Shown: in pieces, positions 1 through 11,760 of the stretch
Numbering within the stretch: the stretch's first letter is position 1
Layout: each line of letters starts with the position of its first letter
Assembly (NCBI GenBank): GCA_025345505.1
Contig: JANVCC010010406.1
Location: 18,923,506 to 18,987,505 of the forward strand
DNA length: 64,000 nt
Source of the DNA: Todiramphus chloris collaris
Taxonomy: Eukaryota > Chordata > Aves > Coraciiformes > Alcedinidae
Direction: 5' to 3'
Position numbers and translations under genes: made by a program
The notes under the pieces: model-generated
What the model was told of the DNA's origin: nothing
Seen by the model: the letters and a program-made list of their open reading frames with translations, nothing else
Databases searched by the model: none

Positions 1-3000
1 CAGTAGTTCTCAGATCCCCTCCTCCATACGAAATTGAAGTATTCCATCCTAATCCAACTCTTCTCCCCTGATTTGTCACTCCCAAAACCTAGCAAGTCCT
101 CTACCAGTCCTCAGCCAATGCTAGCCCCTTTCTCATATGTTCAGCTACTCCTGCCCATGGCACCTGTAGTTTCTTGCTTTGGCTGTTCTGTTCTCTGATG
201 TGATTTACAATGCCTATACCCTTTTCTCCTCTGAATACTGCTTCCTGGTACATGTAAACAGTGTTCCCTGAGTAAACTCATGCACAGCTTGGGCAGAGTG
301 ATTCATGCCAGTGCGTATACACTGCCATCAAACAGGTGGAAAATCATGAAGCAAGATAAGCCAAAATCAGGTGAGCATCAGCTTGCCATGGCTCCATTAT
401 TCCTCATACCTAAGACAGCTACTTTAAGGCTAGCTCTGGTGTTCTTTACACTGCAGTTGCTCCTGTATCTGCAGGGGAAATGCTTGAAGAACCTAAATGA
501 ATGGCAAAGGTGTATATATATGTATGGAAAACATAAAATATTTGATCTAATAAAATCCTTTGAATGACTCTGGATTTCTTAGACTGCTTATTTGTACATC
601 AGCTACCAAAATGGCATGTGAACCTAGAAATGGAAAGACAACTGGTGAATGAAGTCTTCCAGGCAGAAATACAAGGTTGAAAGAGCTTAACTAAAGACAA
701 TTCTCACTTAGCTCCTGTTACAAGATCTATCTCATCCCAGGCAACAAGGGATGGTGAAGAGGATTAGTTCTGAGAATTTAAAATACTGTGAATGCCAAAG
801 AATGTCCAAACATCTGTTTAGCTCTGTATTATATGTCATGTACCCTTAAAAATGAGGTGAGTATTTTTTCCAAGACACTTTAAGATGTAGCTTGTTGTGG
901 CAAGGAAGTTTTAGCAAAGTCTGGTTTCTTTTAGGATGGCCAGAATGTTTGACTTTTCCACATAATTAACATTCTTCTTTCGATATACTATTCATGAATT
1001 AGACATATGGTGGGCAAAAGTGTGTGGAAGGTCCTCACCAGAATGAATTCAGCCTACTGAATTCAATGATCTTAAGAATGGATCAGTGCTGCTGTAAGGA
1101 TGATAATGGTAATGAGGATACATGTGAAATCTGTGGTTGTGGTGAAGTAGCAAGGATATTTCATCTCCCAATTCACCACAGCCCTTTCAGACAGGAGTTC
1201 TGGTAACAATGCAATGCAGAATGCTACAGCAACTGCAGCAGATCTCTCTGGCTGTGGGCATGATCCCACTGGTGGTAGTATTTTCCTTCCCTTGTGAAGT
1301 TCACGGAAGTATTCCTTCATAATTAGAATTCATTGTTGGTTCCACCTCACCTGCTACTAGCAAGCTCCTCTAGTGAGATATGCACTATGCATCAACAGAA
1401 GAAAGTGGATCATAAGCCTAGCAAATATAGTCAATTAAATGTACATGCCATTTACACAGCTCATAAATCCAGACTAGGTTATCTTGAGCAGTTTCTTTTT
1501 ACACTTGTCAATGAATCTGATTTTGTTAATTTACTATACGTTTTTCGGAAAGAAAAATGCAATGGCAGCTTTCTTTTAGTTTATTTTTATTTTGTCTTTT
1601 TATTTCTTTTTAAAGTGAATGAGGAGGAATTTATCAGAGAATAGAATTTTTCCTGGCATAGAAATTGGCATGAATTTTATGTATGACTTGAGGCCAACTT
1701 CAGATGCACCCATGGCTGCAGTCCTGTCTGCACTAGGACAAACCTCATCTCTGATGAGCATAGCAGAGTTAGAGAATTTGGGTGACAAAGATTCCTTTAT
1801 TTAAATTCAAGTATTATAGAAAGCACAAAAACATCTGCATGAAAAATTGTGTTGAATGTGTTGCATACAGTTCAGGGCAGGGTAGGTTGTTGAAAATGAA
1901 ACAAAAAACATTGGTTTTGTAATTTTTTAGCACGAGAAATATATGACTAGACATAAATATTAAGAAAGTGAGAGAAAAAGAGAGTGAGAAAAAAAGCAGC
2001 ATCATAACTGTTAAGGCAGTCAGTCAGGGACTAAGGAAACCCATCTTCCAGTCCCTAATGCAGTCAGACAGAAAGGCCAAACCAACTGATGTCCCAGATA
2101 AATGTCCTAGCTATTGGCCCCTTGCTCCTTCTTGTCTGACTGTAAGTGACAAAGTTCCCTGATGAAAATTCTCACTCAAAGTGCACTGTATTGTTCTTTA
2201 CATTTCTGAAATTAATAATTTCAACTTTTCCATTATATCCCACACATTCTTTCTTCCTATACTTCCAAATAAAGCAATGTATAGTTCAAATGTTCTTAAA
2301 ATGGATTTTCTGGCAAATACACGATTTGCCAAAGTAATACCATCCAGACCCATCATTTTAACTCTGCAAAGAAATCACAAAGAGGAGGTCAAAGCAGGAA
2401 GCCACCAGACGTTGGTCAGCTTTGCTTTAAGATACAATAAGTGATTAAGCATTAAGCAATACAACAGCTTTAAGTAATACAGTAAGATCGTATTTGGAGA
2501 ATAAATGCATTAGAAGTCAATATAAAATTATTTTCTGTTCTTTCCAAGTAGTGGTAGGTTGTTTTTGTTAATCAGGCAGAAGCTAATTTTGGGTTACGAA
2601 AACCAAAACCACACAATGTACATCAGTTTGAAGAAGGTTCTATTATGAAATCAAAGCCCAGGACACATTTGTCTGGTGTTTTATTACAGATTGGCAAACC
2701 TGTTATTAAAGTTGGATATGTAAGTAACCACTCAGGTTGAACAGGCCCCGTACAAGTTATCGTCCTGATATACTTAGCTTAAAACCAACCTCTGACAATC
2801 TGGTTTAAAATACCATAAACAATGAAAATTTTATTATTCCTCCCATGAGAATTTTTCCACATCTATCTTCAGCAAAATATTCACCCTATGTTTTTTACCT
2901 ATAATGAAATGTTAAAGCAAAATCCTCTCTGTTGCTTTTCACCTCAAAGGCTGTCAATTAAGATTTACAGTTTTCTTTTAAAACTTCATGATTTTAATCG

Positions 3001-3427
3001 CTAACGCTATTTGCTAATACAGCAAGTATTGTGGTATTACCTTAATTTCATGTTCCTTTCCTATTTATTTAAGCCTGAAACTCATAGAAGGGCTTAGAAT
3101 ATGTGAACATAACAGAAAGTAGACCCATTATTTTGTGCTTTCTCAGAATCTCTGCAGACTGAAAATGCTGAGTTTCATGCAGCTAAAATCAAAGAACCAG
3201 AAATTAAGACTCCGGCTAAATATAACAGTGTACATATTTATAAGAAAAGATATGGCCTTAATTCTGATATTTCTTCAAGAAGGAAGCAGCAATCATTTTC
3301 CCCATTTACTTTAAAAGAATCAAGAATAAAACAATTCCTGGAATTTAATTAGTATCAGAAACTGTTAAAGAAATTATTTTCTCAGTTACTGTTCTAATTT
3401 TGTCACTCTCTCAGCAGTCTTTGATAT

Positions 3428-3481
3428 GGGTTTTGTTTGTGTTTTTGGTTTGTTTGGTTTGTTTTTTGTTTTTTTTTTTTT
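3428..3481. repeat. T/G-rich low-complexity tract
   Basis: The tract is composed almost only of T and G, with irregular GTTTG units, and ends in a T run. On the BNC2 sense strand it is A/C-rich. Short open frames called through it are artefacts of composition. Confidence 0.85.
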
Positions 3482-4089
3482 CAATTAAGAAAAATAATTT
3501 CCATAAATCTAAGCAAAGATAATAAAGGTTTGAAATCCAGATCTGACCTAAATTATAAAAATCACATTTATCTGAACAGGGCCAAGGTTTCAGTCTGTGT
3601 GCTAGTGCTTCCACGTATTTGATCATGTTTAGTTTGCTTCTAGATGTAAGGTGAAAAGTAAGGATAGGGGCTAGACTTAGGAACAATGAAGGAAGACAAA
3701 ATACTATACTATCCATTGAAACCATGGCGTTTCTACATGAACATTTTGGGTAATAACATCAGTTCTTGAGGCTTTAAATTGCGTAGAATCTGAAAAATAT
3801 TAACCTTTCATAGGAAGAAAATCCAAAAGGTAAAATACAGTTCAGCACCTATTAAAAAAAGTAAAAAAACAGTGCTTATTAAATGCAGGAAATAACGGAC
3901 AAGCAAGTTCTTGCAAATTAAAGATGTGGAGCCCAGTCATTTCAATCCCTTTCAATATGAAACAAATCACTCACACTGGTCACGAAGACAGCTCCCTCTA
4001 CACTCAAATTATTCACTTGAAGATAAGCTCCCATCAAACTCTTTAGGGGTTTAACTAATTTACTGCACAGATACGGCACGTCTGTTGTA

Positions 4090-4640
4090 ATAACAGGTAG
4101 GATGTATTGGGGTCGACCATTTATCAGAATTAGACTTCTTTTTTCAATTCACAGTGAATTATGCTGCCTACACTGCTCCTCTTTCTCAGAGCTTCCCATC
4201 CCCTTATGGCCCCTAATGTGGCAGGCAAACAAAATTGACAGTCTCATCCTGTCAACAAGGGATGATTCTCCTGAGAAGCCATTTAACTTTGCAGAGGAAG
4301 CAATGTATTAATGTGCCTGTCCCAGGAATGTTAATCATCTTCAAGCTCCCTCTAACTTTGACATGAACGAAATCACCAAATTTGTTTACTAAATGAATCG
4401 TAATATGCTAATAAGAGAGCATGACATATATGGTAAAGCCAAACAGATGGTTTGTTTACTCCACTTTGCAACTTTATAAATGTTGTAACTCTGAAGATGT
4501 TAGAGAGAATTATTGGTTTGTTGGCAGTGGCAAACATGCCTTTTGCATTCTTAATCCACATTTAGAGTCAGGAAACAATTTGTCACCGCTGTGGAATGCA
4601 TAAAAAATGTTAATGCCGAGATGGCATTTGGGGAGGCAGG
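4090..4640. promoter_or_regulatory. Candidate conserved noncoding element
   Basis: This block is denser in complex sequence than the surrounding intron and free of low-complexity runs and transposons. It contains GTTAATCATC, TTTGTTTACT (forkhead-like) twice, CTAATAAG and GGCAAACATGCC-type motifs. Open frames in it are short and unlike proteins. Such blocks are common in introns of developmental regulators such as BNC2. The call rests on composition and motifs alone, with no alignment. Confidence 0.25.
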
Positions 4641-6389
4641 ATAGCCAACTGCATGAGCAAATAACACAGGTTGGATGTGGAACTGATATCTGATGGCAAT
4701 GTTTGTTACCAAATAATTTTTAATGTAAAATCTGACAGGTTCAGGATTCCTGAAAGGCCCAATAATTCAGTACATACCTGTTGAGGTGTTTAGTGAGATG
4801 GTCCTTATGGTGTGAACAGAATTACACTTTCACAACAGCTGTGTGTGCTCAGAAGCATCGAGGTCATGTCGCACTCTTAATATATTACTATTGTTGTCCA
4901 TTAAAGATCAAAAGATATTACAAACAAAAAGCACAACCACTGGCATACTTGCCAAAGTTACTCAGAAACGATCAAAATTGTATTGCAACACTTCAACCTC
5001 TCACTTTACTAGCTGCCTGGAAGCAAAACAGACTCATTACAAAATAGCCAGCACTCTTGTCTAATATCCGGAGTGGTTGATAAAGTTTAGAATAAAAAGA
5101 TTTATCTGATGGAATATTTCTTAAGTGAACTAACTCAGTGTAGCAATGTTATGTGCATGAGGTCATCATATGTACAACAAAGTCCTTCAATGGAAATTGC
5201 AGGTGCTCAGCACCACTAACAATCAGTCCAACTACCATATGCTGTTTCTACAATCTACACATCCTCTTTGGAAAAATTTATCCCTGTGCAGGCAATTTCA
5301 CAAGGCACTGCACAGTCAAGCATTAGGTCCTCATCTCCTGTGTGCTGGTTGTTGAGACAAGGTGTATTTCACCTTAAGAAGCACTGAGGCAACATCCAGG
5401 TTGAATCTGTTGCCAAACTGCATGAATTAACATTTCTTTTCTAGCCTAAATTATCTAAATATTACATGATCCAAGTTATGCAATCATAAGTTTTCATACT
5501 TTATTTTAATTTACTGTTACAAAAGACATGTAAAATGTGATAATTTTGCAAGATTTTATGCAAACAGTCCCTTCAGTTCAGAATCCCACTCATGAATTTT
5601 ACTGACTTTCAAGTTTAAGTAAATGCAAAAAAAGATAAAACTTAGTCAGGACATCTAGCTTCCCCCAGTTCTACTTTGACACCAATTCTTTTCTCCCAGA
5701 TACTGATGCACAGCAACACATTATCTCACGATTTCCTTAGAAGATTCAGACTCCTTACTGATCATATTGTAAGTTCAAATACATAATAAGCCATCATACC
5801 CACAGATAGTCTTTTATGACTTCAGGTTCCACAGGAAATACGTAAATCACTTCTTTTGATCACAATGCAATAATATTTCTCATTCCTACTGCTTTGTTTG
5901 TCTAAAAATGATGGGTTTATTTATATAATACCAGAGGAACTATAAAACCAAATATGATGTGGCACTTCAATAGGGTTTCTCTATTAGTAATTTTACATTA
6001 CTAAATAAGTACCTCTGTCAGGTCAACTAATAGCTGATTATCCTATAACCTCCCTTCACTGACGCCCCAAGCCCTCAGTAATTTCAATCCTCCAAGATTC
6101 TTCCATACATACTATTGTCGGCGGTTATTAAATTCTCAACTTTTTACCCATCCACGAGAGACTGTGCAAAGATATCTAAGGGAAGTATGAGTTCACCTTG
6201 CTGTCCAAGGATTATTTTGGAAGAAACATTAGCAGCTGTCCCAGCCTGGCGCTTATATCTCATTTGAAACATCTACTCATTCCTGACCAACAAAGAAAAT
6301 TTCAATAAAGTACTTTTACTGGTTTAACAGCAGTGAGCTCCTGGGATTGTCAAAGTGCTCAGTCTTTTCCGAGGAGAGAAGGAATCAGC

Positions 6390-6850
6390 AGCTCAAATAT
6401 AATTAACCTTCCATTCTCAATGCAAACTGCCACGCACAGGAGCTCTGCAGTCTATTAGTGAAGTTATAACGGCCAACAGGCAGAGGCAAAATTGGTCAAA
6501 AAGTTGGCTGCTGCTGTCATATTTTTAGAATTATGATTAATGACACTAATAATGTGGATGATTACTGATATGTGTATCTCCTGCAGTTTATCATATTGCA
6601 CTGGCTGCCTACGTCCACAATAAACACGATGCTATCATTTACCTCTTTATTGAAGGCAATCCTTCTCTTGAAGGAGCACATTCTAATTACTTTGTAATGT
6701 TTTATGTCTTAAACATTTTGCAGCTCTGGACCTTGCCAACTGCTTCATGTCTACCATTGATTAATTACAGAATGTTTAATCAAAATTTAGAACCTAATGC
6801 AGCCATTTATGAGTGTGCTGCAGTGCCAAGATAGTTAGGCTGCCGTCCCA
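6390..6850. promoter_or_regulatory. Candidate conserved noncoding element
   Basis: The sequence is of high complexity, with clustered homeodomain-type sites: GATTAATGACACTAATAATG near 6534-6553, CTAATTACTTTG near 6684-6695 and GATTAATTACAG near 6759-6770. No coding pattern or transposon is visible. The call is inference from texture and motif clustering. Edges are approximate. Confidence 0.3.
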
Positions 6851-8536
6851 AGCTTGGAGAGTGCTGGGTTCAAAATTAAATCCCAGAAATGTGGAAGATG
6901 CCAAAGATTTTACCTTGAGTGATTTGAGTTTAAAATCTTACTTCAGCTGATGAATGACAGGCACCTAGCCAAAATGATAGGTCTTTCTTGTGCATGTGTA
7001 TGTGATTGTGTGTTCGTATTACATTTTTCCTCTTTAAATGACTTAATTTTCCCTTTATGTCATTGCTGTTGCAGTTGCTTCACAGCTCCTTTACAAGCCT
7101 TCTCTACCGCTAGAGCTCTTGCAAACACCAGTCAAGAGAGTGTAGTTTTGAAGTGGTTAAACAAGTGAAAAATAATTTGCAGGGACAAATACATAAGTTT
7201 TTTTTAATGTGGATTTTTATGGTACTGTCATACAACCATTCACCGTTGAAGTTAAGTGTTTTTTTAATACCATTACTGAACTGCTGAAATGGATGCTAAT
7301 ATAGCTTGGAGTGCTAATGTCAAATCCTGGTAATAAAAAAGACAGACTGCTGAATGAAATAATTTCAAGTAAAAAATAGAACAAAAGTGCTCTCACTCTC
7401 GCTCTCCACTTTTATTGAATTGGGACTGACTGAGCCAATTGCTTTAGAAGTCTGTAAAACACAATTACTAGTGAGCTGACTGACCCAGCAGTGCCCCTTC
7501 TGTGACAGAACAGACTAAAAAGGCTGCAGAATTAGCGCTGCTCCCCTATCAGGCTATCAGACCTGAGAGACATCCAGCGCAGGGTCTCCTTCCTGCCAGG
7601 GCCTGACTCCTCCCCTCATGAAATCTTGATTCTGAATCTTGCATAATGTATCATCTGCGTGTGTGTCCTTCTTGAAACAAGGACTCGTTTACCTTTTTTT
7701 GAGTGGGAACCCAAGTTCTTTTTCTATCCATTGTATTTTTAGATCTTTATCTACCAACACAGCTATATATAGGTCTTTCTTTCAGTACACACATCCACAG
7801 ACACACAAATATATATGTTTGGGCTATTTTTATTTCCACATTTTGTGTGTTAAACACAAGAGTACAATGTAAGATTTATGGACAGAAAAATTAGCTATGT
7901 CCTGCTTGTATTTTCAGTTGTAAGTGGCTGAATTGTAATTGCTTTTTTATTTTGTCATTACAAAGAAAAGGAGAGAGAGAAGGAGGAAAAGGGAGAGAAA
8001 GGAAAAAAAAATGTATTGAACTGGAAGCGGGCAACACTTTTCCCAAGTTAATAAAATAAGCAATAAAGTTTGTAAAGCACTGGAATCAAAATCAGTAACA
8101 TTGAAAATATCTTATAAAACTTATAATTTACAGTTTATGTTTCAGACTCACATAGTTTGACACAAACATATGGCTTAAGTCTTTTTTTTCCCTTTCTCTT
8201 CCAAAATAAAAAGCAAAAGCAAGGTGACAGCAACAGCAAAAAATATCTGATTATTACAATCACATTTTTTCTTTCTCTACCCCTGCTCACTCCCATAAAT
8301 GAACCCCTTTACAATTATACACAAAGCCAACAAAGTCCTGCAATCTTTTCCTTTTTTTTTTATGACACTGTACATTTTCAGAAAATCTAAAACTTTTCCA
8401 TTTTTCTTCGAGGTCCATTTATGTGAAGCTTGCAGGTGCCTTATGGCAAAAATGTTAAATTATTTCTTAGACAGATCTTTGTAAGCAATGGTTTTTAGGG
8501 CAAACTTAAATGCAAAATGAGCTCTTAATTATATAT

Positions 8537-8620
8537 TAAAACAAAACAAACAACAAAAAAAAAAAAACCCAAAAAAAACCACCCAGAAGAAAAAAAAAAA
8601 AGAAACAACGAACCAAAATC
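8537..8620. repeat. A/C-rich low-complexity tract
   Basis: Irregular AAAAC and AAAACCC units with two long A runs. It lies about 270 bp to the left of the 8.9 kb CR1 fragment, and I see no element end joined to it. Confidence 0.85.
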
Positions 8621-8889
8621 AAACACTTGCTTATCACAAGGCAAACTGCTCCCTGAAAAGATGTAGCTGGGAAGTAGGAAGCACTAGTAAAAGCCTTAGA
8701 TTCTTTTTAGAAGTGGTAGACTCAAAATTTCTGACAGGAAATATCCAGTGTTTACCATTGATAAGGTCACATATGAAGTCTCATACGCAGTATTGCACTT
8801 GAGATATTCCTGGGTTACCTTAGGTCCCAGTCCCGATAGATCGTCTCAAGTAGCTACAGTGCCACTGCAATCATTTTAAGTGTAGCTGC

Positions 8890-9501
8890 TGGATGTGAAT
8901 GAGTGCCGGATATGAAAGGAATTTCTACTGTTGTACCTACAGCATAGTACCATTAATCCTGGTACATGAGGCTGCACCTCAAATCCCGTGTTCAGTTTTG
9001 GGTCCCTCAGTACAAGACAGACAATGAGCATGTCCAAAGAAGAGCAATGAAGCTGGTGAAGGGTCCAGAGAACAAGTCTTATGAGGAGTGACTGAGAGAG
9101 CTGGGGTTGTTCAGCCTGGAGAAAAGGAGGCTCAGGGAAGACCTCATCACTCTGTACAACTACCTGAAAGGAGCTTGTAGCAAGGTATGGGGGGGTGTCA
9201 GTCTCTCCTCCCAGAAAACAAGGGATGGGACAAGTGGAAATGGCCACTAGTTGTGTCATGGTAAGTTTAGATTGGCTATTAGGAAAAACTCCTTCACTGA
9301 AAGTTTTGTTAAGCACTGGAACAGGCTGCACAGGGAGGTGGTGGAGTCACGATCCCTGGAGGTATTTAAAAGACATGTAGATGAGGTGCTCAGGGACATG
9401 GTTTAGTGGTGGGCTTGGCAGCATTAGGTTAACAGTTGGACTTGAGTATCTTAAAGGCCTTTTCTACCTGAAACAATTCTATGATCCTTTGATTCTATGA
9501 T
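8890..9501 (+). mobile_element. CR1 LINE, 3' fragment
   Basis: This 5'-truncated CR1 carries the end of ORF2 and the 3' untranslated region. It matches the other CR1 copies in this window line by line, for example the GAGGCTGCACCTCAAAT region, the CTGGGGTTGTTCAGCCTGGAG region and the TGGAACAGGCTGCACAGGGAGG region. It ends in the diagnostic short tail with ATTCTATGAT near 9477-9486 and again near 9492-9501. The left edge is vague, since similarity fades between about 8890 and 8945. Stops interrupt the coding part. It lies antisense to BNC2. An open frame on the opposite strand here (8876-9331) is only a shadow. Confidence 0.9.
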
Positions 9502-10750
9502 GTGTGGTACAGCTGGCCATGATTCTTGAAGAGAAGCAAAGGAGAGAAGACTGTAGAGTACTGCAGGTCAGGTTAAGGGATAGTGCAAATCTGTGCACAG
9601 TATCTTGCAATGTGCTCACAGTGCCTATACGGTGCACAGCCTCTCCTTGACACTGTTGAGTATTTAACTGTCCTTGATACCTCTGCATCTCTTGCTTCAG
9701 GTCACCCTTAGATTAGTAGTCAGCAGTCTCGCTATCTTTCCCCTTAACTGTTTCTAACTGCACAGTATATTCCTGCAATTATAGGCTCTACTTTATGAAC
9801 CTGCTATTATTCCCAGTCATATTTACTAACCACTGGCAACTTGTATAACCATGAAAAGGTGTCACACATTTACAGTGGTTGGGTTTTGGATCTTGCTTTT
9901 GCCTGGTCCCATAACTTGCCAAATATTTTTGAGTAACATCTTGTACTAAGACATATTCCAGTGTAAAACAATCCCGTCTCACTGGTTTGTTGCAAACCTG
10001 CCTTCAGGCCAGTGCCTCAGAAGGTGGTAACAACATCAAAAAAGGCTCCCTGTAATTCTTACCCAATTTATATGGGTCCAATAGTCAAAACTGATCTTGT
10101 AAAAGAGTAATGGAACTCAAATAAACCTTGTTGTACTATACTGATTGTCTGCTAAACAATTCTACTTCAAAAAATACCCCATGACCTCATAAACCATAGG
10201 AATGGCTGTATCTTTGAGATGATACACTGACAGGGCTGGCACACTATCCTCCAAAACGATGTAGTAGCTATTTGGAGTCATCTACATCTAGTAAATTTTT
10301 TACCCTTTTGGGTTATTTTTTTTCTTTTTCTTTTTTCTAGGACTTGCACCATCAGTTTTCTTACTTTCAGGTAAACCTAACTTTAATTCAGATAGGGTCA
10401 CTCACTGTCAGTCGTTCATGTTCTAATGAATGAAATGGCTCAAATCTAGAGGGAAGACCATCACCATCATCACTAAGGGGAAAAGAAAATGCCCTCACCT
10501 ACAAAGTAATTTCTGGTTAGGCCATAAGATACGATGTTAAGTTTGACTATTCAGGTGATAGTTTTGCTTTTCAGACAGATAAACACTGCTGACAAATGAA
10601 TGCCTTGTGTATGTATATGACAGTATTCATCTCCTACCTACTTAGTGTCTCTCTCCTTCATAGAGAACCGTAACTCCAAAGGGCTGCAAACACATAGCTA
10701 TTCTTGCCACAGGTTTGTCTCCTTCCCTCTTTCATTACTTCTCCCTAGAA

Positions 10751-10784
10751 CCCTCCATCTCTATCTGCCCTCCATCTCTATCTG
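10751..10784. repeat. Perfect 17-bp tandem duplication
   Basis: The unit CCCTCCATCTCTATCTG occurs twice with no mismatch and no spacer (10751-10767 and 10768-10784). Perfect identity suggests a recent slippage or duplication event. Confidence 0.9.
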
Positions 10785-11688
10785 TCAGGTTGCAGTGTCT
10801 TGTTCCATTTTCACCGATCCAGGCCTTTTGGGAGTGTTGCCCTGGTGCTATTTTGCATCTAAAGTACAGCTTCCTCCACTGTAGTAGAAATCTTACAGTC
10901 TTCTGCTGTTCAGTTTAAAGGAACAACTAAAGCCTTCCTCTGCAGAAACTAACATAGGTAGGTGTTTTGTTTACCACACTTTCAAAAGACTCTAGGAAAG
11001 ATGGGACATCTCTGTGCATGGAAAACAGCTTTTACATTAACTCAAGTAAATGGAAAACAGTGAATTTTCTCCCCCTTTCTGGAGAAGAATTTTGGCTGTT
11101 CCAGTTATTTCCTAGGAACCTTGAGGCAACCAGAATATTATGAATTCATGTTCCTAGTTCTGTCTTCCCAAATAAGCTCTTACACTGAACATAAAACACA
11201 CAGAACCTGTGCAGAACAGGTTGTTTTGTTGGACAAAGCAAATAAAACATTTAAACTGTCACAACACATACCAGGGAAAAATACTGCTGAATTCATGTTT
11301 TGCTTTTTGTCTAGTAGTTTCAAAGCTTTACTTAAGCCTATCTACCTATCTTAATACTGCTGTAGCAGTTTATTTAAATAAACTTTTCAGGTCATTGAAA
11401 AGTCCTTGACATATTTTGCAAGTTCACAGAAAAATGAGTCCTCCTGCATTGCACAAGAAGCTACACTTTCACTCTCAAGGTGATATTGTTTTGTGGACCA
11501 AAAGAAATTAAGATAAAGAAGGCAGCAGAATGCTTTAAAAACCACCAACAACTTCAACTCAAGCTCAAAACAAATGGATATGTGTAGTTGGAAAAGACTT
11601 CCCTCTATGCCAGAGTTGATCCTGCAGTCTTTGCTCGCATAAGTAGCCTCTTTAGGGCTTGTTTTAATTTATTTCTTTTCTTTTAAGT

Positions 11689-11760
11689 AAAACAAACCCA
11701 AAACCAAACAAACACCGCCACCCCCAAAAAACAAAACAAAAACCATAAACAAACCCCAAC
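11689..11760. repeat. A/C-rich low-complexity tract
   Basis: Irregular AAACC, AAACA and CCACCCCC units with no regular period. A T-rich stretch (TTTATTTCTTTTCTTTT) precedes it, so the pair could form a weak hairpin. Confidence 0.85.

Noticed and set aside
8876..9331. 151-codon open frame on the minus strand
   Set aside because: Antisense shadow of the CR1 3' fragment.
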